Assembly: GCA_964629965.1 (NCBI GenBank)
Contig: CAZVRZ010000012.1
Span: 1 to 57,849, forward strand
From: CAZVRZ01 sp964629965
GTDB taxonomy: Bacteria; Chloroflexota; Anaerolineae; Anaerolineales; UBA4823
DNA: 57,849 nucleotides
Reading direction: 5' to 3'
Shown here: positions 39,015 through 47,635 of the stretch, piece after piece
How positions within the stretch are numbered: position 1 is the first letter of the stretch
Layout of the letters: the number at the start of each line of letters is the position of its first letter
Notes under the pieces: model-generated
Told to the model about the DNA's origin: nothing
Databases searched by the model: none
The model's input: only the letters and a program-made list of their open reading frames with translations
Position numbers and translations under genes: made by a program

Positions 39015-40928
39015 TCATACTTGTTCGGCTTGAAAAGTGATTCTAAAGCATGCTCCGTGTAGCCTTGAGCCATCCCCTGGCGCCAACTGTTTAGCAGTAT
39101 GATCATCATAATCATTTTCATCTTCGTCTACCAATTCCAGATTGCCATTATGAGCCGCAATGATTCCATAACTAACGGCCAATCCCAATCCCATTCCACC
39201 TTCCTTTGTACTCATAAATGGTTCGAAAAGATCTTTACGCCGCTCTGGTGGAATACCAGGTCCACTATCCTGGAACAATAATTCGACTACTCCCCCAATT
39301 TGTGGCCGTGGTGCGGAGCCCAGAGGTGCAGAGCAGCTCAATTGTCCCCGAATGCGGATTTTGCCACCATTGGGCATCGCCTCGCTGGCATTTAAAATCA
39401 GGTTCAAGAACACTTGTTGTATTTGATCTTTTACCACAGATATCAAAGGCAATGGTTCCAATATATTTACTTCTACAACCACATTGTGGCTTTCTAGTTG
39501 TTTCTGTACCAGCGCCAAGACTTGTTCTAATAATTCTTCCGGACGTGCCAACTTACGATCTAACGCTGTTGGACGGTAGAAGTCTAACATCCGGTGAACG
39601 GTAGTCATCAAGCGTTCTAACTCATTCTGTGCAAGTTCCAAATAATACTCTTGCTCCGCAGCCGAGAGTTCTCTGCGTCCGGCCAGGTGAAGACAGTTTT
39701 GTACTGCTTGCAGCGGATTGTTGATTTCGTGTGCAATAGATGCCGTCAACCGCCCGGCGGTGGCCAATTTCTCCGCCTGGATTAAGGCGCGTTGAGAATC
39801 TTCTAGCTGAAGGATGTAAGCCCTTCTTTCAGCGTGCAAATGGGCGTTTTCGAGCGCGGCAGCGCCCTGGCGTGCCAGGATGGTGAACATCTCAAATTCC
39901 CATTCGCGAAATGCCTGCTCATCTTGTCTGCGAGCCGCAAGCAGAATCATCTTCAATGGTTCGTGTTCAGATATCGAAACGCTGTACGCCGTGGGCGCTG
40001 CAGGCGGTGTACTCAGCGCAGGCGGTGTACTCAGCGCAGGCGGTGTACTCAGCGCAGGCGGTGTACTCAGCGCAGGCGCCGTACTCGCAGAAATGCTCAG
40101 AGGCGCACAGACCACAGAAGTAATTGCTCCAAAATGCGCATCCTCTTCAGTAGAAGCCGCAGGCGCTGTACCCCTCGGAGGGAACACTCGGGGCAGGCTC
40201 AGCGGCAGCCCCGCTGTACCCAGCGCAGGAGTCTCAACATCCTCGGCAGCCTCTTCCAACAAACTGCCATACAGTGCCAGGTGCGTGTTGGTTCGATATG
40301 ACCGGAGTGCAATCTGTGAAAGCAAGCGCTGTTCACCTGAATCCAATGCCGGATTCTGCCGAGCTGCCCTCATGCGTATCAAAGGGGAATCGTTCTTCCC
40401 GCTTTGGCTGCATTCGTAAATTACTGCATATGGGCTGTGCAGGTAGCCGCACACTGCATCCAGCAGTAGGTTTTCCAACCTAGTGGGATCGGTTTCTGCA
40501 AAAAGATCTTCTGAAAGGTCAAATAGGGGACGCAATGCTTGTAGCCGCAGAGCATCTTGCTTGTGTTCATTGGCTGCCAGTGCTTGTTCCACGCTTTGCA
40601 CAAGCTCAATGCCGGTGAATGGCTTGAGAGTGAGACCGTCTGCGCCTCTTCGTAAAGCTTCTATTGCCGTCTCCAAGGTCCCCAAACCTGTCATGATCAC
40701 CACAGCTAACTCGGGCTGTTGCCGGCGAGCCTGGTCAATCAGCTCAAATCCATTCATTTCGGGCATACGGATATCCACTAACAGCAGATTTATTGATTGC
40801 TTTTCCAGCAGCCCTAATCCTTGGCGAGGATGCGTCGCTGCAAGCACCGTATACCCGGCCCGTTCCAATAACCGCTGGCAGAGTCGGGTTACACCCGGTT
40901 CATCATCAACTACCAGCACTGTGGACAT
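39015..40928 (-). CDS. Receiver-GAF-histidine kinase
   Basis: The 637-residue protein starts with a receiver (Asp8-Asp9, phosphoacceptor Asp52 in LLLVDIRMPEMNG, Thr80, Lys102). A GAF-like domain (140-365) is expanded by repeats, including four copies of ALSTPP. HisKA has His400 (SIAHEINNPLQAV, NtrB/DhkK-like) and HATPase (480-635) has NLILNASEAMPNGG, DSGPGIPPE and GGMGLGLAVS. A further repeat insertion lies in a HATPase loop between the N and G1 boxes (SAPLGSAPRP). It is cytoplasmic. The placement of the receiver before the kinase suggests it receives phosphate or signal from the upstream kinase, whose gene overlaps it by 23 bases. AAGGAGG precedes the ATG by nine bases. The adjacent winged-helix regulator is the likely target. 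Confidence 0.92.
   Translation of the reverse strand: MSTVLVVDDEPGVTRLCQRLLERAGYTVLAATHPRQGLGLLEKQSINLLLVDIRMPEMNGFELIDQARRQQPELAVVIMTGLGTLETAIEALRRGADGLTLKPFTGIELVQSVEQALAANEHKQDALRLQALRPLFDLSEDLFAETDPTRLENLLLDAVCGYLHSPYAVIYECSQSGKNDSPLIRMRAARQNPALDSGEQRLLSQIALRSYRTNTHLALYGSLLEEAAEDVETPALGTAGLPLSLPRVFPPRGTAPAASTEEDAHFGAITSVVCAPLSISASTAPALSTPPALSTPPALSTPPALSTPPAAPTAYSVSISEHEPLKMILLAARRQDEQAFREWEFEMFTILARQGAAALENAHLHAERRAYILQLEDSQRALIQAEKLATAGRLTASIAHEINNPLQAVQNCLHLAGRRELSAAEQEYYLELAQNELERLMTTVHRMLDFYRPTALDRKLARPEELLEQVLALVQKQLESHNVVVEVNILEPLPLISVVKDQIQQVFLNLILNASEAMPNGGKIRIRGQLSCSAPLGSAPRPQIGGVVELLFQDSGPGIPPERRKDLFEPFMSTKEGGMGLGLAVSYGIIAAHNGNLELVDEDENDYDDHTAKQLAPGDGSRLHGACFRITFQAEQV
39309..39339. 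repeat. GGTGC-type repeat pair in a HATPase loop
   Basis: GGTGCGGAGCCCAGAGGTGC and AGAGCAGC resemble the 14381 hairpin class. They add about ten residues between HATPase strands. Confidence 0.55.
40003..40086. repeat. Four perfect 18-base tandem units derived from the core hairpin
   Basis: GGCGGTGTACTCAGCGCA is repeated four times without change (40003-40074) and followed by a diverged fifth unit. On the coding strand each unit adds a hexapeptide (ALSTPP). The unit length keeps the frame. Confidence 0.95.
40161..40228. repeat. Core hairpin with nested element, then a core hairpin
   Basis: GGCGCTGTACCC and CAGCGGC half-units flank the element (40168-40197) that is identical to 34843-34872. 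CCGCTG-TACC-CAGCG(C) follows. Confidence 0.85.
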
Positions 40929-43900
40929 TCATCAGACCTCCTTCAGGTTTTATTAAACCTGAGCCATCTTCATCTAACTTCGCTTCCAATGGGAGATAGA
41001 TCGTAAAGCAGCTGCCTTCATCAGGTGTGCTTTCTACTTCTAGTGTACCTCCATGGCTGGTAACAATACCATAGCTAACAGAGAGACCAAGGCCAGTTCC
41101 CTTATTATCAGGCCGAGTAGTAAAAAAGGGTTCAAAAATGCGTTCCATGTTTTCAGAAGAAATACCCGTCCCGCTATCTTTGACTGCAATAAATACCCAA
41201 TCCTTATTTGCCGTCGCATTGCTTTCGCTGCTTTCCCGCTTTTCTACGCCTGTTTGGATGCTCAAATCTCCACCGTGAGGCATTGCCAGGATCGCATTAT
41301 GCATCAGGTTCAATAAAACCTGTTTGATTTGGTTAGGATCCACATAAATCCAGGGAAGATCGTGCCAGAATTCGAATCGCAGCGTAATCTTATTGATCCT
41401 TATCAGGTGACTTACCAGTGTAGATGCCTGGCTGATCAATTCGTTGATGTCCGTTCGTATCCATTGCGGCTCGCTTTGCCGTGCAAAATCCAAAAGCCGG
41501 CGTACCACTCCGCGCGCCCGTAAAGCCTCCTCTAGCACCAATTCCAAATCGGCTCGTTCCTTTGCGTCGCTGGGTAGGTCATTTAAAACTAATTCAACAA
41601 AGCCGGTCACCGTCGTTAGGGGGTTGTTCAACTCGTGCGCAATCCCGGCAGCCATCTCGCCTACTGCAGCCAGGCGGGCCGAACGCACCAGGCGGCTTTC
41701 TGCCAGGCGCTGGGCCTTAATACGCTCCTGAAGTTCCTGGTATAAACGTGCATTTCTGATTGAGATGGCAGCCTGAGGAGCTAACAACTCCAATATCTGC
41801 ACATCTTCCTCGTGAAAAGTCTTATCAGGTCGATCGTCCATCACCGTGAGTGTGCCGATCACTTCTCCGCGCAGCCGCAAAGGAACGCCTGCCGCAGTCC
41901 GGAAAGGCGCCGCATTACGGAGCCCCGCCGTACCCGGCTCCGCTATGGGCGCTGTACCCAGCGCACGTGCCCCCTCCCCTTCAGGCTTCAAACGTCCCAA
42001 CCAGGTGTTGTAATCGTTGATCACCAGCGGTTCTTTGAACGCGGCCATCAGGGGTGATTTGTGAGCTTCCAAATCTAGACTCTCAGGCTGCGTCAGGTCA
42101 TGTTTATCGTCTCCCCAGTCGTATTGGCTAGACCTTTTCACCTCGTTCGTACTATCATCCCAAGGAGTGGCAGAAACCACCACTCGCACACCTGGCTGAG
42201 AGGGCCGGGAAGACAGGTGTGCTTGCCGCCCATCTTCCTGGTTAGAGAAGCCCCCAACTTGAGCTGAGATGCTTGATGTTTTAGCGCCACCACTTGGAGC
42301 AAACTCCGTGCCTTCAGCCAGGCCGAGTTCGGCGCCGCGCGCTTCCACTAGGTGACGGGCTCGTTGAACAATACGTGTTAGCAGTGTATTAAGATCAAGA
42401 TCGGCAGTGATATCCAACGCAGTTTCACGCACTGCCTGCAGTTGGCGAACAGTATTTTGCAGCGTGATAGCTCTTTCCTGGGTTTCCCTGTTCAAACGCA
42501 TGTTCTCGAACAGGCCTGCCAGGTGGCTGGCAATTAGAATTAACAGTTGTTCATCCTGGTTGGTGAAAGCGTTCCGCTTCGCACTCATCAAATCCATTGC
42601 CCCGATTATCTTCCCTTGATATTTAAGCGGAACCGATAAAGCTGATCCGCTGGCTGCTCCGACGGGCCTACCAGCGCCAGGCAGTATAGGAGAATTCGTC
42701 CCTGCGGAACTCGTATCTGGGGTACTCGTACCGCCCGCCCCGCTGTACCCAGCCCCGCTGTGCTCAGCCCCGCTGTGCTCAGCCCCGCTGTGCTCAGCCC
42801 CGCTGTGCTCAGCGGAAGCGTCCTGATCGCTGTGTGCAGATAGATCATTTACCATTACAGGTAAACCTGTGGCGATAGCCTGCCCAAGTGGAGTGCCTGT
42901 TGCCAATGGCCGCGGATTCCGATATTCGCTTCCACCGTATTCCCGCATGGATTGCCCATCGGCAGAGAGCAAGAAGAGTGCAGCCCAATCTGTGTCAAAA
43001 ACGCGCCGCAAGCGTTTCATCACGCGTCTCGAAACCTCGTCAATATCAGTAACTGAAGACGCCGTTGTAGCCAGCTCGTTGAGCAAAGCCAGCTGTTGCA
43101 GGTAACGAGCTGCTTCTGAAAACAGGATCGCATTTTCCACCATGTAGGCTACCCGGTTAACCAATTGCGTCGCATCTTGCATCAAAGCGGGAGACAAATA
43201 ACCAGGACTGTTAGAAAGAAAGGCAGCAATCCCTATAACATGTTGGCCGATCAGAATAGGGATTCCCATCCACGCCTCATATTCATCAGCAGCGGGCAAA
43301 TATGAATAATGCCGGCCTGGATCATCTTGAAAAACAACTGGTGATGGAAACGATGGATTCTTTTCTAGGATGCAGCCCAGTCGAGAAGTTGTGATAGAAC
43401 TTAACGCCTCATTGTCGGAAATCTGCAGCTCCCAACCCTGTAACTTGGCTGAACACTGCCACGTTGCCTGGATGCGAAAAACTTCACCGCTGCGAATAGC
43501 GAGATAGGCCGCATTTGCGCCGGCCTCTTTACTTGTGCGGCGTGAAGCAGCGCTCTGGTTCGCTGGCAGGATATTGCTGCCCAGGTATTCCAGGATGCCT
43601 TCAAGCGCTAATTGAGGCTTTTGGAGAGATTCGGGTTGAACCGTGGACCACTCATTCCAAACTGCCCGCCCTTTTGCTGCCTGTGGCTGCCGGCTGCGTT
43701 CATTCGTCTGCGCCGTAATCGGCGCACTGATCGACAAGATTCGGAATAAATTTTCAGCGTTTTTGCTGAGTTGGTTTGCGCCTACAATCAATAGCTGGCG
43801 GCTCTCCATATTAGGAAAAAGATAAACTCTTTGACAATCCAAAGGGGCGTAAGCTTGAGAACTTCTCGAGCGGCTGTGAGCGCTGGACAGGGAACCTGCC

Positions 43901-44088
43901 ATCCAACTGGCTATTTGGGGCTGGCGGATGTATTCAGACAGAGCCTTCTGCCGGCGCTTATTCAAAGCATGGTGAAGTAAAATACCCCATTCTCCTTCGT
44001 GATGGTAGATCCATGCAGCCCAACGAGCGCTGCTTTGCCGGCAAGCTTCCTTAAGCTGTTTTTCTTCTGTAAGCAATTCTTCCGTCAT
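40906..44088 (-). CDS. Multi-GAF sensor histidine kinase
   Basis: About 1060 residues, cytoplasmic. An uncharacterised N-terminal region with a GAF-like fold (to about 325) is followed by a GAF (330-540) interrupted by a tandem-repeat array (AEHSG units), and a third GAF (555-770) interrupted near its end. HisKA has His818 (IAHELNNPLTTV), and HATPase has NLMHNAILAMPHGG, DSGTGISS and GTGLGLSVS. I set the start at ATG 44088, with GAGG six bases upstream, rather than at the ATG 21 bases earlier, because a TATAAT on the same strand overlaps that earlier codon. It is the first gene of a three-gene minus-strand operon and overlaps the next gene by 23 bases. Confidence 0.88.
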   Translation of the reverse strand: MTEELLTEEKQLKEACRQSSARWAAWIYHHEGEWGILLHHALNKRRQKALSEYIRQPQIASWMAGSLSSAHSRSRSSQAYAPLDCQRVYLFPNMESRQLLIVGANQLSKNAENLFRILSISAPITAQTNERSRQPQAAKGRAVWNEWSTVQPESLQKPQLALEGILEYLGSNILPANQSAASRRTSKEAGANAAYLAIRSGEVFRIQATWQCSAKLQGWELQISDNEALSSITTSRLGCILEKNPSFPSPVVFQDDPGRHYSYLPAADEYEAWMGIPILIGQHVIGIAAFLSNSPGYLSPALMQDATQLVNRVAYMVENAILFSEAARYLQQLALLNELATTASSVTDIDEVSRRVMKRLRRVFDTDWAALFLLSADGQSMREYGGSEYRNPRPLATGTPLGQAIATGLPVMVNDLSAHSDQDASAEHSGAEHSGAEHSGAEHSGAGYSGAGGTSTPDTSSAGTNSPILPGAGRPVGAASGSALSVPLKYQGKIIGAMDLMSAKRNAFTNQDEQLLILIASHLAGLFENMRLNRETQERAITLQNTVRQLQAVRETALDITADLDLNTLLTRIVQRARHLVEARGAELGLAEGTEFAPSGGAKTSSISAQVGGFSNQEDGRQAHLSSRPSQPGVRVVVSATPWDDSTNEVKRSSQYDWGDDKHDLTQPESLDLEAHKSPLMAAFKEPLVINDYNTWLGRLKPEGEGARALGTAPIAEPGTAGLRNAAPFRTAAGVPLRLRGEVIGTLTVMDDRPDKTFHEEDVQILELLAPQAAISIRNARLYQELQERIKAQRLAESRLVRSARLAAVGEMAAGIAHELNNPLTTVTGFVELVLNDLPSDAKERADLELVLEEALRARGVVRRLLDFARQSEPQWIRTDINELISQASTLVSHLIRINKITLRFEFWHDLPWIYVDPNQIKQVLLNLMHNAILAMPHGGDLSIQTGVEKRESSESNATANKDWVFIAVKDSGTGISSENMERIFEPFFTTRPDNKGTGLGLSVSYGIVTSHGGTLEVESTPDEGSCFTIYLPLEAKLDEDGSGLIKPEGGLMNVHSAGS
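41920..41963. repeat. Core hairpins in the third GAF of the kinase
   Basis: GAGCCCCGCCGTACCCGGCTC and GCGCTG-TACC-CAGCGC are read on the minus strand as ALGTAP and EPGTAGL. Confidence 0.82.
42736..42815. repeat. Four perfect 15-base tandem units derived from the core hairpin
   Basis: AGCCCCGCTGTGCTC occurs four times (42751-42810), preceded by a GCTGTACCC unit and closed by AGCGG. On the coding strand it gives repeated AEHSG pentapeptides. As at 40003, the unit length is a multiple of three. Confidence 0.95.
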
Positions 44089-44107
44089 CGACAACCTCAA
44101 TGCATCC

Positions 44108-44134
44108 ATTATAGCATTTACAAGCTTAGGTTAA
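44108..44134 (-). promoter_or_regulatory. Possible promoter of the minus-strand kinase operon
   Basis: TTAACC (44134-44129) and TATAAT (44113-44108) are 15 bases apart on the minus strand. Transcription would start near 44101, upstream of the ATG at 44088. Confidence 0.4.
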
Positions 44135-44158
44135 GGGTGAGTTTTCTTGTGATATACT
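44131..44158 (+). promoter_or_regulatory. Possible extended -10 promoter of argF
   Basis: TGATATACT (44150-44158) is an extended -10 match; the -35 (TTAAGG) is weak. It would give a leader of about 85 bases and overlaps the -35 of the divergent kinase promoter. Confidence 0.4.
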
Positions 44159-44248
44159 CGAAGCGGGCACCATGTATGTATCGGTTGTTCTGTAATTAGT
44201 TGTTTAGAAAAAAAGATGTACCTGAGTAAAATTAATGAGGAGTAACTT

Positions 44249-45172
44249 ATGAAAGATTTTTTGGCTATCAGCGATTATGAATCACACGCAATCCAGGATC
44301 TGCTAGATCTGGCAGTTACGTTGAAAAAGGAACATTTCGCAGGCGGTAATCGGCCTTTGTTAAAAGGCAAGGTACTTGCAATGATTTTTCAGAAACCCAG
44401 TTTGCGCACTCGCGTTTCTTTTGATATGGCGATGCGTCATGTGGGCGGCGATGCTTTGTACCTTTCACCAAATGAGATTGGACTGGGCAAACGAGAATCG
44501 ATTGCCGATATTGCCCGGGTGTTAGAAGGTTATGTAGATGCGATCATGGCGCGTGTTTTCGATCATGAACATGTAGTGGAATTAGCTAGATGGGCCAAAA
44601 TACCTGTAATAAATGGTTTGAGTGATTACAATCATCCTTGCCAGGGAATGGCAGATGCACTGACGATACAGGAGAAGTTTGGCAGCCTGAAAGGTTTGAA
44701 TGTGGCCTACGTGGGTGATGGGAATAATGTTGCTGTATCTCTGATGCATGTGTGTGCCAAATTGGGGGCGAATTTCATTTTAGCCAGTCCAGAAGGATAT
44801 GATTTAAAGCCCGAGCCGGTAGCTCTGGCGAAACAAATGGCTCGCAAAAGTGGCAGTCAATTGACGATGCTGCGTGACCCGCATGAGGCCGTTAAGCGAG
44901 CGCATGTAATTTATACCGATACCTGGACAAGCATGGGCCAGGAAGAAGAAACCAGGATTCGCGAAAAAGTTTTTCCACCTTACCAGGTTAATGCCGGGTT
45001 GGTGGCAGAAGCAGACCCTGATGTGATCGTCATGCATTGTCTGCCAGCACACCGCGGGCAGGAAATCACTGATGAAGTGGCTGATGGTCCGCATTCTGCA
45101 CTCTTTCCCCAGGCGCATAACCGTTTGCACGCCCAAAAGGCGATCTTGGTAAGTCTGTTTGGTGTTGCGTAA
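44249..45172 (+). CDS. argF: Ornithine carbamoyltransferase
   Basis: The 307-residue enzyme interconverts ornithine plus carbamoyl phosphate and citrulline plus phosphate in the cytoplasm. Carbamoyl-phosphate motif SLRTR is at 51-55 (Ser in place of the usual STRTR), HPCQ at 129-132, the ornithine-binding D224xxxSMG at 224-230 and HCLP at 263-266. Length is typical. GAGGAG precedes the ATG. It heads a plus-strand group with ornithine aminotransferase 44 bases downstream, so both anabolic (arginine synthesis) and catabolic (citrulline breakdown) roles are possible. The neighbours favour ornithine catabolism. No repeats are inserted, and the codon use is less C-rich than in the sensor genes. 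Confidence 0.95.
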   Translation: MKDFLAISDYESHAIQDLLDLAVTLKKEHFAGGNRPLLKGKVLAMIFQKPSLRTRVSFDMAMRHVGGDALYLSPNEIGLGKRESIADIARVLEGYVDAIMARVFDHEHVVELARWAKIPVINGLSDYNHPCQGMADALTIQEKFGSLKGLNVAYVGDGNNVAVSLMHVCAKLGANFILASPEGYDLKPEPVALAKQMARKSGSQLTMLRDPHEAVKRAHVIYTDTWTSMGQEEETRIREKVFPPYQVNAGLVAEADPDVIVMHCLPAHRGQEITDEVADGPHSALFPQAHNRLHAQKAILVSLFGVA

Positions 45173-45216
45173 ATCAAAATTTATCTGCTAGAGTTTGGGA
45201 GATACAAGTTGGTTTT

Positions 45217-46419
45217 ATGGATACAAAAGAATATATTGCTCTGGAAGATGAGTACGGAGCACATAACTATCATCCACTGGATATAGTTATTCAACGGGGC
45301 GAAGGTGTTTGGGTTTACGATATCGAAGGTAAACGTTACCTCGATTGCCTGAGCGCCTATTCTGCACTTAATCAAGGACATGTGCACCCTCGTATCCTGA
45401 GGGCATTGCTAGAACAGGCGGGTAAGCTAACTTTAACCTCGCGAGCTTTTCGAAATGAGCAGTTACCCATGTTTTACAAAGAGCTGTCGGAGTTAACGGG
45501 CTATGAAATGGCTCTACCGATGAACAGCGGCGCAGAAGCAGTGGAGACTGCTATTAAATTAGCGCGTAAATGGGCTTATCGAGTAAAAGGCTTGCCGCGT
45601 TACCGCGCCGAGATTATCACATGTGAGGGTAACTTTCATGGGCGGACCGTTTCGATCATCTCATTTTCTTCAGAGCCTGGTTACAAAGCTGATTTCGGCC
45701 CATTTACTCCCGGTTTTGTAAATATTCCATATGGAGATTCAAATGCGCTGCTTAAGGCGATCAAATCGCAGACAGCGGCAGTTTTGATAGAGCCAATCCA
45801 GGGTGAGGCTGGTGTCAGAATACCTCCGGAAGGATATTTGCGAAAAGTGCGTCAGGTATGCAGTGAAAATAATGTGTTGATGATCGCCGATGAGATCCAA
45901 ACTGGCCTAGGTAGAACCGGAAAATTGTTTGCCTGCGATCATGAAAATGTTCGTCCGGATATGCTTGTGATTGGCAAGGCTTTATCTGGCGGCTTTTATC
46001 CGGTTTCGGCTGTTCTGGCAGACAAGCCAGTGATGAGCTTATTCCGTCCGGGCGACCACGGTTCTACATTTGGCGGCAACCCACTGGGGATATCTGTGGC
46101 TCGCGCCGCATTGCAGGTTTTGATCGATGAAAATATGGTCGAAAATGCTTGCAGAATGGGAGAATATCTACAGGAGCAGTTAGCGGAGATACCCAGTCCG
46201 CATGTTCAGGAAGTGCGCGGGCGTGGATTGCTCATTGGGATAGTGCTAAAGCCCAGTGCCGGTGGTGCTCGCCGTTTCTGCGAAGCTTTGGCTCAGCGCG
46301 GTATCCTGGTGAAGGAAACACATGAAAATATACTGCGTGTAGCTCCTCCGTTGATCATAGATCGAGCCACGATTGATTGGGCAATGCCCCATTTTCGAGC
46401 GGTACTCAATATTCCATAG
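45217..46419 (+). CDS. rocD: Ornithine aminotransferase
   Basis: The 400-residue class III PLP aminotransferase moves the delta-amino group of ornithine to 2-oxoglutarate, giving glutamate semialdehyde and glutamate. Typical RocD features are NYHPLDIVI near the N-terminus, CLSAYSALNQGH, NSGAEAVETAIK, GNFHGRT, the aspartate of IADEIQTGLGRTG and the PLP lysine Lys254 (VIGKALSGG). The YSA(x)NQGH stretch separates it from acetylornithine and GABA aminotransferases, although those remain alternatives. It directly follows argF, so citrulline or ornithine carbon can pass to glutamate or proline. Confidence 0.92.
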   Translation: MDTKEYIALEDEYGAHNYHPLDIVIQRGEGVWVYDIEGKRYLDCLSAYSALNQGHVHPRILRALLEQAGKLTLTSRAFRNEQLPMFYKELSELTGYEMALPMNSGAEAVETAIKLARKWAYRVKGLPRYRAEIITCEGNFHGRTVSIISFSSEPGYKADFGPFTPGFVNIPYGDSNALLKAIKSQTAAVLIEPIQGEAGVRIPPEGYLRKVRQVCSENNVLMIADEIQTGLGRTGKLFACDHENVRPDMLVIGKALSGGFYPVSAVLADKPVMSLFRPGDHGSTFGGNPLGISVARAALQVLIDENMVENACRMGEYLQEQLAEIPSPHVQEVRGRGLLIGIVLKPSAGGARRFCEALAQRGILVKETHENILRVAPPLIIDRATIDWAMPHFRAVLNIP

Positions 46420-46522
46420 TTGTTCTATACTTTTAGAAGATGAGTCTTATTCTGCGTGCTTGTTCGCCATCGGCTACCTGTGGTACCGTACACCGAGAAA
46501 GTCAAGTTCTAAGGAGGAATGA

Positions 46523-47632
46523 ATGAATATAGGCGTTCCCAAAGAAAGAAGAACACTTGAATTTCGGGTAGGAATGGCTCCGGCCGGCGTGCAAATGCTT
46601 ACTCAGGCAGGCCATACTTGTTATGTTGAGCACGAGGCTGGACTGGAGGCTGGTTTTAGTGATCAGGAATATGAGCAGGCCGGTGCTCGGATTGTTTATT
46701 CGGGTCACGAGGTATTTGGCCGAGCGGATCTCCTGGTGAAAATCGCTCGTCCGTTGGATGAAGAAATGGAATGGCTGCGTCCTGGCACGATTATAAGTTG
46801 TTTCTTCCATCCGGCTGCAGTTCGCCAGGAAAAGATAAAATTGCTGCAGGAAATGGGCCTCACGATTTTCCCTTACGAGCAGATTCGGCGCAGCGACGGA
46901 ACCGCACCTGTGCGAAAACCGTTTAGCCAGATTGGAGCAACCTTAGCCGCCCAAATTGGTGCCAGGTTGTTACAAAATAATTCGGGTGGTAAAGGTATTC
47001 TGCTGGGAGGTATCGCCAGTGTTCCGCCAGCCGAAGTTGTGATCATCGGTGCGGGTACGGCCGGACAGACTGCTACCAAGGCGTTTGTAGGTATGGGCGC
47101 CAAGGTCACTGTGCTTGATATCAGTATGGAAGCACTGCAGCGTATTTACGAGCGTTTCCCCAACGTAGTCACCATGTTGTCATATCCTCATACAATTGCG
47201 CGAGCCTGTGCTTATGCGGATCTGGTGGTAGGAGCTATCCTGGTACCGGGAGAAAGGCCTCCGATCGTAGTGACGAATGAAATGGTGCGTTCGATGAAAC
47301 CTCGCTCGGTGATTATGGATATCTGTATCGATGAAGGGGGATGTGTGGAAACATCTCGGCCGACCACCCATGAGCAGCCCACATTCCTTAAGGAAGGCAT
47401 TATTCATTACTGTGTACCGAATATTGGTAGTGTTGTGGCGCGCACATCTACTCACATGTTGTTGAACGCAGCTTTTTCCTATATCCTCGAAGTGGCAAAC
47501 AAGGGAGCCGAGGCTGCTGTCTGCGATAATCCAGATCTTGAACGAGGGGTGGCTATTTTGAACGGAGAATGCCGCCATATGCCTTATTACCCTATTCATG
47601 CAACCGAACCTTGTCCACCGGAGACTGAATAG
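46523..47632 (+). CDS. ald: Alanine dehydrogenase
   Basis: The 369-residue protein belongs to the alanine dehydrogenase/transhydrogenase family and would interconvert pyruvate plus ammonia plus NADH with L-alanine. It starts GVPKERRTLEFRVGMAPAGV. His96 (FFHPAA) and Asp270 (DICIDEGGC) fall at the same numbers as the catalytic residues of the Mycobacterium enzyme. A Rossmann glycine motif (VVIIGAGTAGQTA) and a late PTTHEQP match the family. The C-terminal part is more divergent. AAGGAGG precedes the ATG. The gene stops three bases before the CoA-transferase start. It could dispose of amino nitrogen and reducing power as alanine during amino-acid fermentation. Confidence 0.88.
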   Translation: MNIGVPKERRTLEFRVGMAPAGVQMLTQAGHTCYVEHEAGLEAGFSDQEYEQAGARIVYSGHEVFGRADLLVKIARPLDEEMEWLRPGTIISCFFHPAAVRQEKIKLLQEMGLTIFPYEQIRRSDGTAPVRKPFSQIGATLAAQIGARLLQNNSGGKGILLGGIASVPPAEVVIIGAGTAGQTATKAFVGMGAKVTVLDISMEALQRIYERFPNVVTMLSYPHTIARACAYADLVVGAILVPGERPPIVVTNEMVRSMKPRSVIMDICIDEGGCVETSRPTTHEQPTFLKEGIIHYCVPNIGSVVARTSTHMLLNAAFSYILEVANKGAEAAVCDNPDLERGVAILNGECRHMPYYPIHATEPCPPETE

Positions 47633-47635
47633 CCC

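Noticed and set aside
40003..40074. Tandem repeats considered as a CRISPR array
   Set aside because: The units are contiguous 18-mers without unique spacers and lie in frame in a kinase gene; no cas genes are present.
46181..46200. TACCCAG in rocD resembling a core hairpin
   Set aside because: The flanking bases do not pair, so it is a chance match. No other match is seen in the metabolic genes.
46473..46490. Small hairpin between rocD and ald
   Set aside because: The stem is imperfect and no T run follows, so I cannot support a terminator.
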